Origin: Hysterangium stoloniferum
Lineage: Eukaryota > Basidiomycota > Agaricomycetes > Hysterangiales > Hysterangiaceae
NCBI GenBank assembly: GCA_015178975.1
Contig: WHVD01000006.1
Location: forward strand, 124,001 to 188,000
DNA: 64,000 nucleotides
Direction: 5' to 3'
Part shown: piece by piece, positions 45,483 through 56,480 of the stretch
Layout of the letters: the number at the start of each line of letters is the position of its first letter
Numbering within the stretch: position 1 is the first letter of the stretch
Notes under the pieces: model-generated
What the model was told of the DNA's origin: nothing
Seen by the model: the letters and a program-made list of their open reading frames with translations, nothing else
Databases searched by the model: none
Program-made: the position numbers and the translations under genes

Positions 45483-48104
45483 ATGCCTGGTGGGAAAAAT
45501 TCCAATCGTGATTCCATTACAATAAGTCTCGATGGTAATAGCGTTGTGGCGTTAAACAACGGCTCTACTGCTCAAGGAGAACTTGTTGCGGAAAGCGGGA
45601 CAGCATGTATGACCATTATAATGAATGTGGCAACAGACCCTCTGACTTATTATTGATGCAGGCTCGATCACTCCCTGCCCACCTTCATTCGAAGTCAGCG
45701 AGTTTGATACTATTATTCGGAGACAGCGAACGAAGCGACCGGACGGTCTTAAATTTGTCAACATACGTTCCCGCTTTTCTGATCTTGGAAATCAATGGGA
45801 ATTTGCGGTGAGTACGTACATTCGATCAATCAAACATAGTTAGATGACAATAATTTTTAGGGGTGGGGAATGATGACTTATCTGGGCATAAGTTCAGAAG
45901 AACTTTTGGCGGCTGATCAAAAAATGAATCAAAAGCTAGATACGGTCGGACAACTTCGAGGAACAGGTCTTCCTGGAAATAGTATGACCTCCTCGGTATT
46001 TTATGCTTTTCCCGCAGGTCTGTAGGCCTCTTTTGACTGAATACCCTCTGTTTATCATCTTTCTTTTTCTAGTAATAGCCGTGGCGTCCATTTTCTCCCC
46101 AATCTCGCTATTCGTAGCATGCCTTGTTGCCTTTCTTTGGAAACCTATATTTCTTGAACTTGGTTCGGCCATTCGGTTGAATGGGGGAAACTATACATAT
46201 CTCCTTCAGGTTAGCGGGACCACCATGAGTTTGGTGGGAGCCGCAGTTACTTTACTGGACTCTGTCGCAACGTCCACCGAATCAGCTGCTACCGCGGCGA
46301 GTTACTTAGGGGGGGAGTTCGATTTATTGACCGCCTCCTCGACCGCAATAACAATTCTGATCCTATTTGGACTTGCAATACTCTGCCTCGTAAATATTCG
46401 TAGGAGTAGTACAATGACGCTAGTCATTTTCATAATTCATGTTTGTTATCACTTTCCTAAAAAGATCAAATACTCATTAACAGGTTTTGTAGATGACAAT
46501 GATGCTAGTTTTAATGCTCGCTTCAGTGGTCGCATGGAGTCGTCGAGGATCACATGTCTTGATTTCCAACTGGGATCTTCGTCCCAGAGGTATGTCGGCC
46601 ACGGCTAAAGCAATTTTCAACGGGATATGTGTCGGTTTTTTAGGCGTCACTGGTTTGTCACTGGTTTACTCCTAAGAGCTATGAGCAATTTAATTATCTG
46701 TGTTTAGGTTTTGAAACGACACCGACATACATTGAAGCTATCGATAAAGAATCCTACAGCTCGGTTCTCCGCAATGTTCTAATTTGCAACTTAGCTTTGA
46801 ACGCCCCGTTAATGATCTGTGTCTTCGCCATTCTCCCGATGCAAAGCATTTTAGGGGGTGCAAACATACTCTCCGTCTTGGCGGAATCCGTAGCTGGTCG
46901 GTGGTTAAGAATCCTCATAGTGACCGACAGTGTTTTGGTTCTGTCTGGTGGCGTAATTGATGGTATATGTGCTGCGTGTGCTTTACTCGAACGCCTTGCA
47001 AAGTGGGTCAAGATATTTTTTTTGGCACGGCGTTAGTGACCCTTATTCAGGGATGGGGTATTTTCGAAGTTATTACTTCGGACCATGCCCGGAACCGGCT
47101 CGCCATATATCGGCATTGCTTTCGCCTTTGTTTTGAACATCTTGTTATACGCTGCCTCAGCCTTCGATCTCTCGACCATCTCATCTGTGTTCACAATAAC
47201 GTTTTTAAGCACTTTGATGCTAGTACGTCTAATACTATACAGACAAGTTATAACAGATAGCCCACATTTATTAGTTCGTTTGGAGCGATTTCTTACTCAA
47301 ATTTAATCACGACAGACTTCCGGGCATCCAGCTATGCAGCCTTCTCACCTTACTTGTCACTTTGGCTGTCAATTTCATACTACTCGGTGGCAATATTGCT
47401 ATAGAGTTAGTGGAGGTCAAAGACTCAGAAATATCTCTAACTTATCCTGTGTTATCTGTAGGCCAAAAATCTTGGGGTTGTTTGCGGGATACTTCCTGCT
47501 CGCATTTTTACCACTATTCATCATGAAGGTTAAGGATGATATTGCTAGGCTTTTATTGTGGGTTTACTACCAGAGCACATTAAAACGCTGGAGTTGGACA
47601 TCTACGTGGGATGGAAAAATTATTGGAATGATTCAGGGGTTTCGTAGTCAACCTGTCGTCGTTTGGGTTAGCCGAGATGACGTGAGTATTAAATCAATAG
47701 CTCTTTGCCTGCATTGACGATATACAGATTCATGATCTCGTCAATTATATCCTATATGTCCGTGAAAATGAGACAACTGCACACATTATATTCGCACATG
47801 CCTACGATGATATCAGCCTAATTCCTCAAGAGCTAGGACCCAACATCAAAATCTTAGACGAAGCTTTTCCTACTATTACCATTGAGCTAATGTTCGTGAG
47901 CGGGACCTTTAGCCCTACGGTAACATTTACTTCAACAGTCATTAACGATATTAGCTAATCGAAGTTCTCTGTTCGCAGTTAATAGAGGCTGTTAGCATTA
48001 AACGAAATATCCCTCGAACGAAGATGTTTTTTGGGTGCCCGAGTATAAACCATGGCTGGAACTTAGGGGAGTACCAAGGTGTTAGAATAGCTGGCCGAAC
48101 ATGA
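45483..48104 (+). CDS. APC-superfamily amino-acid permease with long C-terminal tail
   Basis: Predicted integral membrane transporter for amino acids or related cations. Eleven exons fit GT-AG rules and keep frame: 45483-45606, 45662-45807, 45861-46017, 46073-46440, 46493-46652, 46708-47002, 47051-47222, 47275-47405, 47462-47681, 47728-47919 and 47979-48104, giving 696 residues. After a soluble N-terminus, hydrophobic helices follow (AVASIFSPISLFVACLVAF, ITILILFGLAILCLV, MTMMLVLMLASVVAW and others). The family motif GFETTPTYIEAI and the later GTGSPYIGIAFAF match the helix 6 and helix 9-10 regions of APC transporters. The last ~170 residues are soluble (VVVWVSRDDIHDLV, AHIIFAHAYDD) and look like a universal-stress-protein-type fold, a feature of some cation/amino-acid carriers. 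The start is the first ATG in a frame that splices cleanly. Substrate unknown. Confidence 0.82.
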
Positions 48105-48272
48105 GAACCTTCATTTTGCCTTCATAGAAGCAATTTTGCCATAATTGCACATTGATACCATAGAATCTATAGACATTATAATACCTGTGAATGGGAAATC
48201 GTAGTTCATCAGGTTAGAACCACCAGTGGGGGGGGGGCGAACAATAAATTAGATCCCATACAACGACAGTTA
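48105..48272. other. Convergent intergenic spacer
   Basis: Only 168 bp separate the stop codons of the permease and TRM5, so their 3' untranslated regions probably overlap. It contains a run of nine G (48229-48237) and no gene. Confidence 0.6.
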
Positions 48273-50107
48273 TTAGAAAACCACTTCATTCGGGAGTCTA
48301 AAACTGAGGCAATACATGTCTTTATTTGGCGCCACCCGCCGGACGAAATGCAGATTTTGAATGTTCAAAAGTGAATATTCAAGAGAATCCGATGCACGCT
48401 ATAAAAATAGTTACAGTAGTGGAATTTACGGTGATACAATCGACTCACTTGGCGGATATCCCTTTCGGCACCCTGAAATTCCAACTCCCTTGTGAAACAG
48501 TAACAATGGACAATAGGGTTCTGCTTGTAGACATCTACAAAGTCGTCTTCATGGTGTAAATCGGCAAACAGTCCTCTATAGGCACCAAGGAAAGAGATAG
48601 CGCTGTCAGGGAGGTTCATCACAAAATGAGATATGCGTCTTGATCCCTCTTGAGGTGACACAGTTATGGATCGTTGCCGGGCTTCTCGCGCTCTTTGAGT
48701 GGCGGATTTTGGTAGCCCGAGGGCTGGAAAAGGGTTATCCCATGCTTCTCGAACTATTCTTCGGATGAATGCAGCGCCATCTTCGCAGGACACCCGAACG
48801 CGATCTTGCGTCTGAATGAGGGTTATAAAAGGATACAATTGAAACTATTAATGCCAACTGACGTGATTACGGACGACATTTTGCTGCATCCACTTCGCAC
48901 TATCGGGATTGAGGTCATTGGCAAAAACTACACATCCACGCTTGGCGGCAGGAAGCGCAAAGGGACCTACACCCGCGAAAACATCCACGATCACGTCACC
49001 TACGTTGAAAAGGGAGACAAGTCTCTCATGCTCGTGATGTAGACGTGAGTTCCAGTATACTTTTGTAAAGTCAAAATTAAATTTGCATCCCGATTCACTC
49101 TACAAGTGTATGATGCAATACTACCTGAGCGGTGCCCCATACCGGTTTAACAGTTGGAACGCACCACTTCTACGACATAATCTGGATCCCCTGCAAGCAA
49201 CTCCATTTCAAAATATCGAAATTGATTATGGATGTTATTCAGCTTGTTAACGACTGTCCTGATATTGGGGTTTTTCTACAGCGCAAGTCAAAACGCACAT
49301 CAAGAAGGCACCCTGAGTGAAAGGGCTTAGACGGACATCTAGAATGACCTGTCCAATTATATGCTTGTAAGGTAAGTATTCGTCCCTAAGGTTCACGTGA
49401 GCTAGAAATAAATTGTACGGTTGTTATCGTTATCAAAAAAGGAAATCTCATACCTAAGTGTCCCGCGGTGGTGAACGAGGTGGGGGTCCCTTCAGGTAAC
49501 CCTGAGGGAAGTATTGCATCCAAAATTTCATCTACCACATAATCAGTGCTACCGCAGTAGTTCATAATATATTGATTCCTGCCTGTTGTCCAGTAGGTAT
49601 ATTCCAAGTTCACTATGTAGGATACTAAACCAAGGCCTTCCTGTCTCACAAATTGGCGAACGTCTGGGGTTAGGAGCTCTAATAAAATCTAAGAAAAAGG
49701 TGGAAGTTGATTGGACAATCTCGACCTTCATTGTCAGTCCCTAATAGGACTAATCTTTCGTCGGGCTTAGATTCATCTGATACTATGCTTTTAATTTTGG
49801 GTAGTTGAAGCAGAGATCTAAGATGAGATAAGAAACCGCATTGGCATATAAACTGTAGAATTAAAGGGAGAGAAATGTACCCTCTCATTATGGGTGATTT
49901 GAGAAATAATCCTGCTTTACTTGGACTGACTTTAACAGCCAATACAGGGATACGTTTTTGGAAGCCCGTCCGGTCAAATGAATCCGACGAAGAATTTATA
50001 GGAGGGGAGGTATCAATCTTGGGCAATCTCTGAGATGACATTCTAACAAAGGGTATGTTAGCGACTGTCTTCTTGACTCGAAGGATATTCAAGGCCAGGC
50101 TAAACAT
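48273..50107 (-). CDS. TRM5: tRNA (guanine(37)-N1)-methyltransferase Trm5
   Basis: Methylates N1 of G37 next to the anticodon of tRNAs, using S-adenosylmethionine, which prevents frameshifting. Nine exons (50107-49881, 49817-49726, 49678-49631, 49582-49454, 49401-49337, 49275-49165, 49099-48863, 48811-48449, 48398-48273) give 465 residues. Family blocks are in order: GHLAHVNLRDEYLPYKHIIG, VILDKNPNIRTVVNK, FEMELLAGDPDYVVEV, FTKVYWNSRLHHEHERLV, the SAM-binding DVFAGVGPFALPAAKRG, VFANDLNPDSAKW, HFVMNLPDSAISFLGAYRG, and a C-terminal VRRVAPNKDMYCLSFRLP. The N-terminus up to residue 22 (MFSLALNILRVKK) is basic and hydrophobic and is followed by a second Met (MSSQRLPK), suggesting mitochondrial and nuclear/cytosolic forms, as known for yeast Trm5. 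The start lies 66 bp from that of the divergent TatD-like gene. Confidence 0.93.
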
Positions 50108-50173
50108 GCACTAGTTTCGAACTCAGCAGATTTTCGGAAACAACCTTGTGTTTCATTGTGGTCAATCATATCG
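50108..50173. promoter_or_regulatory. Compact bidirectional promoter between TRM5 and the TatD-like gene
   Basis: The two start codons are back to back with just 66 bp between them. No TATA box is evident. Transcripts of the two genes must start within this interval or inside the opposite gene. Confidence 0.5.
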
Positions 50174-51436
50174 ATGCCTGACGGTTCAGCTCAGTCCATC
50201 CCTTCAAAAGAAATTTTGGAACATGTTGTGGATGTCCACTGTCACCCTACTGACTCCCCAATTTCTAAGAATGCTATGGATTCGCTCTCTATTACGATCT
50301 GCGCCATGTCTGTTTTATCCTGTATCCGGTCTGCCTTTACATTGAACGAATCTCTCCCAGGGCCACAAAAGAGAGTGATCAAGATTTAGTTCGTGACTTA
50401 GCATCGACATGGCCCAATAGTGTGATTCCATGCTTTGGTTAGCAGCACATCTCACAACTAGTGGCAGATCGTCTCTGATTCTAGCTTCTGGAGATAAGGA
50501 TATCATCCTTGGTTTACTCATTGGATCGCTATAGACTCCCCCGTATCAAAGGAACATCACTATAAAAGCCTTTTCATGGACAAGAGTGACGAGCGGTTGT
50601 CAGAAGCATTTAAAGAAGTTTTAGAGGAACTGCCAGAACCTACCTTACTCTCAGATGTTCTATCGACTCTCAGGAAGAATCTGTCGGATTTCCCAAAAGC
50701 AATGCTCGGGGAGGTGGGCTTGGACCGTGCATTTCGCATCCCACGGTCCTTGAATCCTGACATCCCTCGCAAATTATCCGAGTTTACTGTGCCTTTGGAA
50801 CACCAGATGCGTGTTCTTGAGGCCCAGATAGAGGTTGCTGTCGAATTGGAACGAAACATAAGCTTTCACAGTGTCAAAGCCCAGCAAGCTACAATTCAGT
50901 TAATTGATCGCATGTCAAAAAGGTATGGGGAGCGTTGGGATATGATCAGTCTTGACATGCATTCCTGTGGTCTAAGTCCTGAAATGTGGGTGACCTTGGA
51001 GGTACGTAAATTCAGATTTCATACATAATGGCCCTGAATATAGCTATGCTTCCAGAGAAACCACCCGAACATTTATTTATCCCTTTCTACAACCATCAAT
51101 GCTCGTTCCCCTTCTCACAAAGCCTTAATAGCAGCCTGCCATCCATCCCGTATTCTCGCCGAATCCGATTATCATGATGTGAACGGATCCACGGAACGAA
51201 CATGGGAAATGATTGTTACCATAGCAGTAGTCAAAGGCTGGCCGATCGAGACAGAGTGGAACTCACAACTAAAAGAAACAAACTGGGGGATTGTCCGAAA
51301 ATTACACGAAAACTGGAAGTCTTTTTCAAACGGAAATCACGTAGAGAAACGGCGAGCTTTAGAAGCAAGCCGCCAGAGTCGAAAAATCAGGAAGGATAAT
51401 ACATGGGAAGTGGAGTCGAACTCGGATGAGAATTAG
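50174..51436 (+). CDS. TatD/Scn1-family metal-dependent hydrolase
   Basis: Predicted metal-dependent nuclease-like hydrolase related to TatD DNases and the fission-yeast Cut9-interacting protein Scn1. Exons 50174-50311, 50374-50437, 50499-51001 and 51056-51436 give 361 residues. Motifs in order: DVHCHPTDSP (first metal ligands), IPCFGYHPWF, GEVGLDRAFRIP (metal-binding Glu), a MRVLEAQIEVAVELE helix, SFHSVKAQQATIQL (His ligand), DMHSCGLSPEMW and ILAESDYHD (final Asp). The C-terminal ~90 residues are Lys/Arg-rich. The first intron can also be ended at a nearer AG, but only the one used here keeps frame with a normal intron length. It diverges from TRM5; a young copia element follows about 100 bp downstream. 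The substrate in fungi is not settled. Confidence 0.87.
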
Positions 51437-51537
51437 TATTCTGAGGAATTGGTTAGATGATGTAATCATTTGTAGATATCTACAGTCAGCTTTGTTACTT
51501 GCGCAGTTCTATTAATAACTCTCAGTGAGTGATAAAT

Positions 51538-51824
51538 TAATAGCAACTTTAAGTCTCAGCAATATGCGATTCGCTATATATACGTTACCTAATAGCAACT
51601 TTAAGCTACAAATACATATGAGTTTGTTTGTTTTTGTAAATGATAACACCTAAGTACTTACTCTCAGCGATATGCGATTCGCTGAGAGTTCCACCTTACT
51701 ATACTACACGTATATAACAATACATTTTAAGAGGAGATTCAAACCGAAGTTAATTATGTCATTTTGAGACATACACTGTCTCATTTTTCCGTTTGCGCAT
51801 TCTTCAAGGCTCGATTACCTAACA
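51538..51824 (-). repeat. 3' LTR of the copia element
   Basis: Contains a perfect 10-bp hairpin stem, CTCTCAGCGA paired with TCGCTGAGAG, at 51661-51688 with an 8-base loop, and two copies of TAATAGCAACTTTAAG. Confidence 0.93.
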
Positions 51825-54800
51825 CTCCTCCTCGAGTCTTGAAGAATTAAGACCTAGACGTTGTGTGTGATAAAGATGTGTGGCTGGGGAAAGTGTTTTT
51901 GTCAATATATCCGCAATCATTTCCTTGGTTGACCGATATATGAGTTGAATAGTGCCGTTTTGGATTAAATGCCGAATAAAATGATATTTAACCTCAATGT
52001 GTTTGATCCTTCGCAAGGTACATTGGTTATTCGCGAAAGCTATTGTGCCTTGGTTGTCTTCAAATATTGCCGTCGGTTCTTCGTATACTATGTCGAGTTC
52101 TTCCAAAAAATGACGCGTCCACATGACTTCCCGAGCCGCTTCCGAAAGTGCTATGTATTCCGCTTCTGTAGACGAAAGTGCTACCGTCGTTTGCTTTTTC
52201 GAAGACCATGATATCGGCCCTGAACCTAGAAATAACACATAACCGCTTGTGGATCGCCGATCCTCGGTGTCACCAGCGAAGTCGGCGTCTGAGTACGCGT
52301 GCAAACATAACGCATTTCCTCCGAGTTTCAGTTCAAAATTTCGGGTTGTGTATAAGTATTGAAGAATGCGTTTCGCTAAGTTCCAATGGGTTTGTGCTGG
52401 GTTTGATGAATACTGAGATAACTTGTTTACAGAATACGCAATATCAGGTCGCGTTACAATTGCTGTAAACATAAGGCTGCCGATTAGTTCGCGATACGGT
52501 AACTTCATAGTATCTTGGCGTTCTTCATCGGTTTCTGGACGCGTTATTGAAGAAAAATCAATCCCAAGGGGAATGGGAGTGTGCGTGGGTCTTGTATTTT
52601 GTACGTTGAATTTCTTCGCTATGCTCTCAATATAATCCATTTGCGATAGAAATATTGATTTGGATTCTTCGTCACGTCGTATATTCGTTCCAAGAATCCA
52701 ATGCGCATCCCCTTCGCTAGATATTCCGAATCTTTCGTCGATCGCCTTTTCTAATTCGCGAAGTCGGCTTTCGTCTCCCACACTTGTAGCATCATCCACC
52801 CAAAACGCTACAACAGCCCAACTTCCGTCTTCCCACGTCTTGAAAAAAACGGCGCTATCGAAGTCGGAACAAATCCATGCGAGTTCGTTGACCATAAAGT
52901 TGTACAACGTTTTTCTCCACTCGTTCCCGCCTTGTTTTGTTCCATACAGCGCCTTCAATAACGGCAGCGCTAAGTGCTCTTTTCCTGGCTGTTCAAACCC
53001 TTCTGGTTGCTGTACCCACACTCTTTCCTTCATTATCCCGTGGAGATATGCCGATTTAACGTCAAATTGCCGTATCGGCATATTTTTGATCGCGCCCAGA
53101 GCCAATAGAATTCGAAAGGATTCCCACTTCATTACAGGTGCGTATGTTTCGTTGAAGTGTAATCCAGGAATTTGGCTAAACCCTTTTACGACTATGCGTA
53201 CCTTCCTTTTTACTAGCTTGCCATTCTTATAGGATCCACGACACACTGTTCCCGTTTTCAAGATACGCGTTCCTTGCGGCGGCTCTTCTGGGGGACCAAA
53301 TACCTCGTGATCAATCATATTCTTCCACTCTTTTTGTCGTGCCTCTTCCCAAGCTTTACCTTCCTCTCCAGGCATTCGCAACGCCTCTTCGATTGTTGGA
53401 TCTTTTCCCATTGCGGAGTACATTACCGGTTCGTCAGCCGTTTCTAATGTTGCACTACTGATAGTTCCGCGTAGCTTTCCCGACCTCGTTTTGCCTTGTG
53501 GATAATCAGGTACGTTGGACACCAAACGAGATTCCTTAATTGGTTCGCTGACTTCTGTTTCATCCGTCTGTCTGGGCCGCGGAGGGATACGGATTGTCAG
53601 TTTTGGTTGAGAAGGTAGTTGACTTAACGTTGTTGGTTGCGAAGGTATGTTCCTATCTCCTATTTTCTTAAATTGACCCTCGTCTTCATAAGGAACCGGA
53701 GTCGGCAATATCATAACGTCTTCATGAAACACAACATCTCGTACTTTTTCAATACGACTCGATCCTGGAAACCACACCAAATATCCTGTCGAATATGGTT
53801 CGTACCCAACCATAAATCCTCGTTTCGAGCGCGAATCCCATTTTTGTCTCCTTTGTTTAGGTACCGCTACACTTACTGGGCTCCCGAATATGCGCAAATG
53901 TGATAAATCAGGTTTTTCTCCAGTAATCATTTCGATCGGAGTATGACCATTGTTTGCGCGTGCAGGGCAACGGTTCCTAAGGTATGCCATTGTTTTTACT
54001 GCGACGGACCAGAGAGACTTAGGCAATTGAGATGTATAGAGCATGGACCTGGATTCATCAATAATCGAATACTTCAATGCACAAAGCATAGAACGCGCTC
54101 CCTCCGTTATGGTACATATGTTTCTTTCCGCAACTCCATTTTGTTGTGGCGTATATGGGACTGATGTGAATAATGACATCCCTTTCGAAGCTAGATAATT
54201 CTTGAAGTCGGCATTAATAAACTCGGTTCCATTATCCACCATGACGCCTTGAATCTTTGCGTCGAATAATGTTTCGAGACGAGACACATAGGTTCGTATT
54301 TTCATTATAGCTTCGAATTTGCTTGATAGCGTATCCACCCAAATAGCACGTGAGTAATCATCAACGATGATGATAAAATATCGCTTTTTATCGAAACTTA
54401 ACGTTTCCATAGGTCCCGCAAGATCCATATGGAGAAGTTCACCTATTTTCGTAGCTCGAGATCGTCCCGATTTAAAAGGCCACTTATGTTGCTTTCCCTC
54501 AAGACAAGCGATACAATCTCCATCCGATTGGACAACATTTTCGTCAATTGATATTCCTGAAGCGAAACGGCGTGCAAGGTCTTTTACTGCGGAAATATTC
54601 AAATGACCTAGGCGTTGATGCCATGTCATTATATCGCATTTAGATTCCATTGAGTAGGCCATTGGTACGTCCTCTAATCGATCCTGCAATTCTTCGTCTG
54701 ACGATTTTGTATATTGACATATATCAGGCGTCGCGGGGATTATATTCAATTGGAATGGGTAAACATTGCCCCTTTCTTTCGCCTCGATGATAGTACGGCC

Positions 54801-56129
54801 TGATGGATCAATAACGGTAGAGCCATTTTTGTTTATCATAACCCGATAATTGTCCTTGAAGAATTGCGCAGGATTTAAAAGTCGAACCTTTACTTCCGGC
54901 GTCCACTCTACATTAGGAATTTCACCTATAAACTCCGGCCCAAATTGCGATACCTTAAATCGCAATGTTCCAATACCTTGGGCGTAAATATACGCTCCGT
55001 TCGCAGTGCGAATTCCTCTTGGAGTTTTATATGCCAAAAAGTCATGTAAGTCTTGCATATTGGATACGTAATGGCCTGATGCTGCCGAATCTAGGAAGTA
55101 TTGCTGTTCAGAAATTTCCTTGCCCATGAAGAAGGTGGGCTCGACCGCGGTAAACATTCCTCGTGCTGATACTGAAGGGGCTGATGTATTTTTAGATGAT
55201 TCGGGTAATCTTTTATCGGACCTGCCCTGATTATCGCCATATTGGGGATTAGGGCGAATTTCTCCTGGACGATGAAAACGACTTCTCCTCTTAGGGCAAT
55301 CTCTCGCCCAATGGGAAAAATCTCCGCATTCGAAACAACCCGTAGACGGAGGGTTATTCGGTCCGCTATATGAACCACGTCCAGGTGGCATACCACGCAT
55401 GATGCCACCGCGTCCGCGTTGGCCCCTTCTAAATCGACTTGTACCTCTATGTGGATTTGTACTTTGGGCACGGAATGCCGATCCTTCCGCATAGCCGGGA
55501 CGAATTTCTTTCCTAATTTCGACTTGACGCAATTTATTGACGACCTCTTCAACAGTGTCAATGTCGTAGTCGATGGTCGTGGACATAATATCAAAATCTT
55601 CGGGCAAAGTGCTCATAAATAGGCTGAGATAATCGGCATTCGATATAACATGGCCAGCTTCCAACAGCTTAAGCCTGATCGCATCCATCCGCGATTTATA
55701 CTCAATAATTCCTGTTCCATCGTAACGCATTCGGACCAGCTCCGAAAGCAAAGTTGCTCGGCTATTGGCCAAACGCGTTCCGTACGTAGTTTTCAACGTT
55801 TCCCATGCACTCTTTGGATCGTTGTTCACCATTATAGCCACTCTAGGCTCATCTTCGACGCGCAACATTATTTCACTGTAGGCCCTCTTTTTCCGAAGCT
55901 CCCAGGCTTCTTCAATCTCAAGTTCTTCTTTCGTAGGGACTTTTGCATCTGCGCGTACCGGATCCACCAGTTCTCCCGTCACGACCTTCCATTGGTCCAA
56001 TGACTCGAGTACGGTCTTCATACTCGCACTCCAAGTGAAATAATTATCCTTTTGTAATTTGGGGAAAACCTGGTAAGCACTCCCAGTGCTTATTTCATAA
56101 TCTTTGATTTTGTCCAGAGTGCTCATCAT
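51819..56129 (-). CDS. Copia Gag-Pol polyprotein, complete frame
   Basis: A single 1436-codon frame in copia order. Gag comes first (residues 1 to ~260) with a zinc knuckle CFECGDFSHWARDC. The protease shows FLDSAASGHYVS. The integrase has the zinc-binding WHQRLGHL and CIACLEGKQHKW blocks and a catalytic core with HMDLAGPM, VMVDNGTEFIN and PQQNGVAERN. The reverse transcriptase shows QFDVKSAYLHG, LLKALYGTKQGGNEW and the catalytic AFWVDDATSVGDE. RNase H has YSDADFAGD, ALSSTEAEYIALSEA and HIEVKYHFIR. The protein replicates and inserts the element. The frame ends with a codon and stop supplied by the first bases of the 3' LTR. The leader from 5' LTR to start is 64 bases. Confidence 0.95.
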   Translation of the reverse strand: MMSTLDKIKDYEISTGSAYQVFPKLQKDNYFTWSASMKTVLESLDQWKVVTGELVDPVRADAKVPTKEELEIEEAWELRKKRAYSEIMLRVEDEPRVAIMVNNDPKSAWETLKTTYGTRLANSRATLLSELVRMRYDGTGIIEYKSRMDAIRLKLLEAGHVISNADYLSLFMSTLPEDFDIMSTTIDYDIDTVEEVVNKLRQVEIRKEIRPGYAEGSAFRAQSTNPHRGTSRFRRGQRGRGGIMRGMPPGRGSYSGPNNPPSTGCFECGDFSHWARDCPKRRSRFHRPGEIRPNPQYGDNQGRSDKRLPESSKNTSAPSVSARGMFTAVEPTFFMGKEISEQQYFLDSAASGHYVSNMQDLHDFLAYKTPRGIRTANGAYIYAQGIGTLRFKVSQFGPEFIGEIPNVEWTPEVKVRLLNPAQFFKDNYRVMINKNGSTVIDPSGRTIIEAKERGNVYPFQLNIIPATPDICQYTKSSDEELQDRLEDVPMAYSMESKCDIMTWHQRLGHLNISAVKDLARRFASGISIDENVVQSDGDCIACLEGKQHKWPFKSGRSRATKIGELLHMDLAGPMETLSFDKKRYFIIIVDDYSRAIWVDTLSSKFEAIMKIRTYVSRLETLFDAKIQGVMVDNGTEFINADFKNYLASKGMSLFTSVPYTPQQNGVAERNICTITEGARSMLCALKYSIIDESRSMLYTSQLPKSLWSVAVKTMAYLRNRCPARANNGHTPIEMITGEKPDLSHLRIFGSPVSVAVPKQRRQKWDSRSKRGFMVGYEPYSTGYLVWFPGSSRIEKVRDVVFHEDVMILPTPVPYEDEGQFKKIGDRNIPSQPTTLSQLPSQPKLTIRIPPRPRQTDETEVSEPIKESRLVSNVPDYPQGKTRSGKLRGTISSATLETADEPVMYSAMGKDPTIEEALRMPGEEGKAWEEARQKEWKNMIDHEVFGPPEEPPQGTRILKTGTVCRGSYKNGKLVKRKVRIVVKGFSQIPGLHFNETYAPVMKWESFRILLALGAIKNMPIRQFDVKSAYLHGIMKERVWVQQPEGFEQPGKEHLALPLLKALYGTKQGGNEWRKTLYNFMVNELAWICSDFDSAVFFKTWEDGSWAVVAFWVDDATSVGDESRLRELEKAIDERFGISSEGDAHWILGTNIRRDEESKSIFLSQMDYIESIAKKFNVQNTRPTHTPIPLGIDFSSITRPETDEERQDTMKLPYRELIGSLMFTAIVTRPDIAYSVNKLSQYSSNPAQTHWNLAKRILQYLYTTRNFELKLGGNALCLHAYSDADFAGDTEDRRSTSGYVLFLGSGPISWSSKKQTTVALSSTEAEYIALSEAAREVMWTRHFLEELDIVYEEPTAIFEDNQGTIAFANNQCTLRRIKHIEVKYHFIRHLIQNGTIQLIYRSTKEMIADILTKTLSPATHLYHTQRLGLNSSRLEEEC

Positions 56130-56193
56130 CGCAAATTCGAACAGGATTTGTTAATTTGAATATAATTAATATATAAGGCCGGGGCCCATAACC

Positions 56194-56480
56194 TAATAGC
56201 AACTTTAAGTCTCAGCAATATGCGATTCGCTATATATACGTTACCTAATAGCAACTTTAAGCTACAAATACATATGAGTTTGTTTGTTTTTGTAAATGAT
56301 AACACCTAAGTACTTACTCTCAGCGATATGCGATTCGCTGAGAGTTCCACCTTACTATACTACATGTATATAACAATACATTTTAAGAGGAGATTCAAAC
56401 CGAAGTTAATTATGTCATTTTGAGACATACACTGTCTCATTTTTCCGTTTGCGCATTCTTCAAGGCTCGATTACCTAACA
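56194..56480 (-). repeat. 5' LTR of the copia element
   Basis: Partner of 51538-51824 with one visible difference. It carries the same hairpin at 56317-56344. Its transcription would run away from riboflavin synthase. Confidence 0.93.

Larger units (their letters stand above)
51538..56480 (-). mobile_element. Ty1/copia LTR retrotransposon, looks whole
   Basis: Two 287-bp LTRs (51538-51824 and 56194-56480) differ at one position that I can see, and the element is flanked by the 5-bp duplication TAAAT (51533-51537 and 56481-56485). The single gag-pol frame is uninterrupted. The LTRs start TGTTAGG on the coding strand and end in CTATTA rather than a clear CA. Near-identity of the LTRs implies a very recent insertion. 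It sits between the TatD-like gene and riboflavin synthase, oriented away from the latter. Confidence 0.95.

Noticed and set aside
52660-53232. 190-codon plus-strand frame inside the copia element
   Set aside because: Shadow of the intact gag-pol frame on the other strand; no features of its own.
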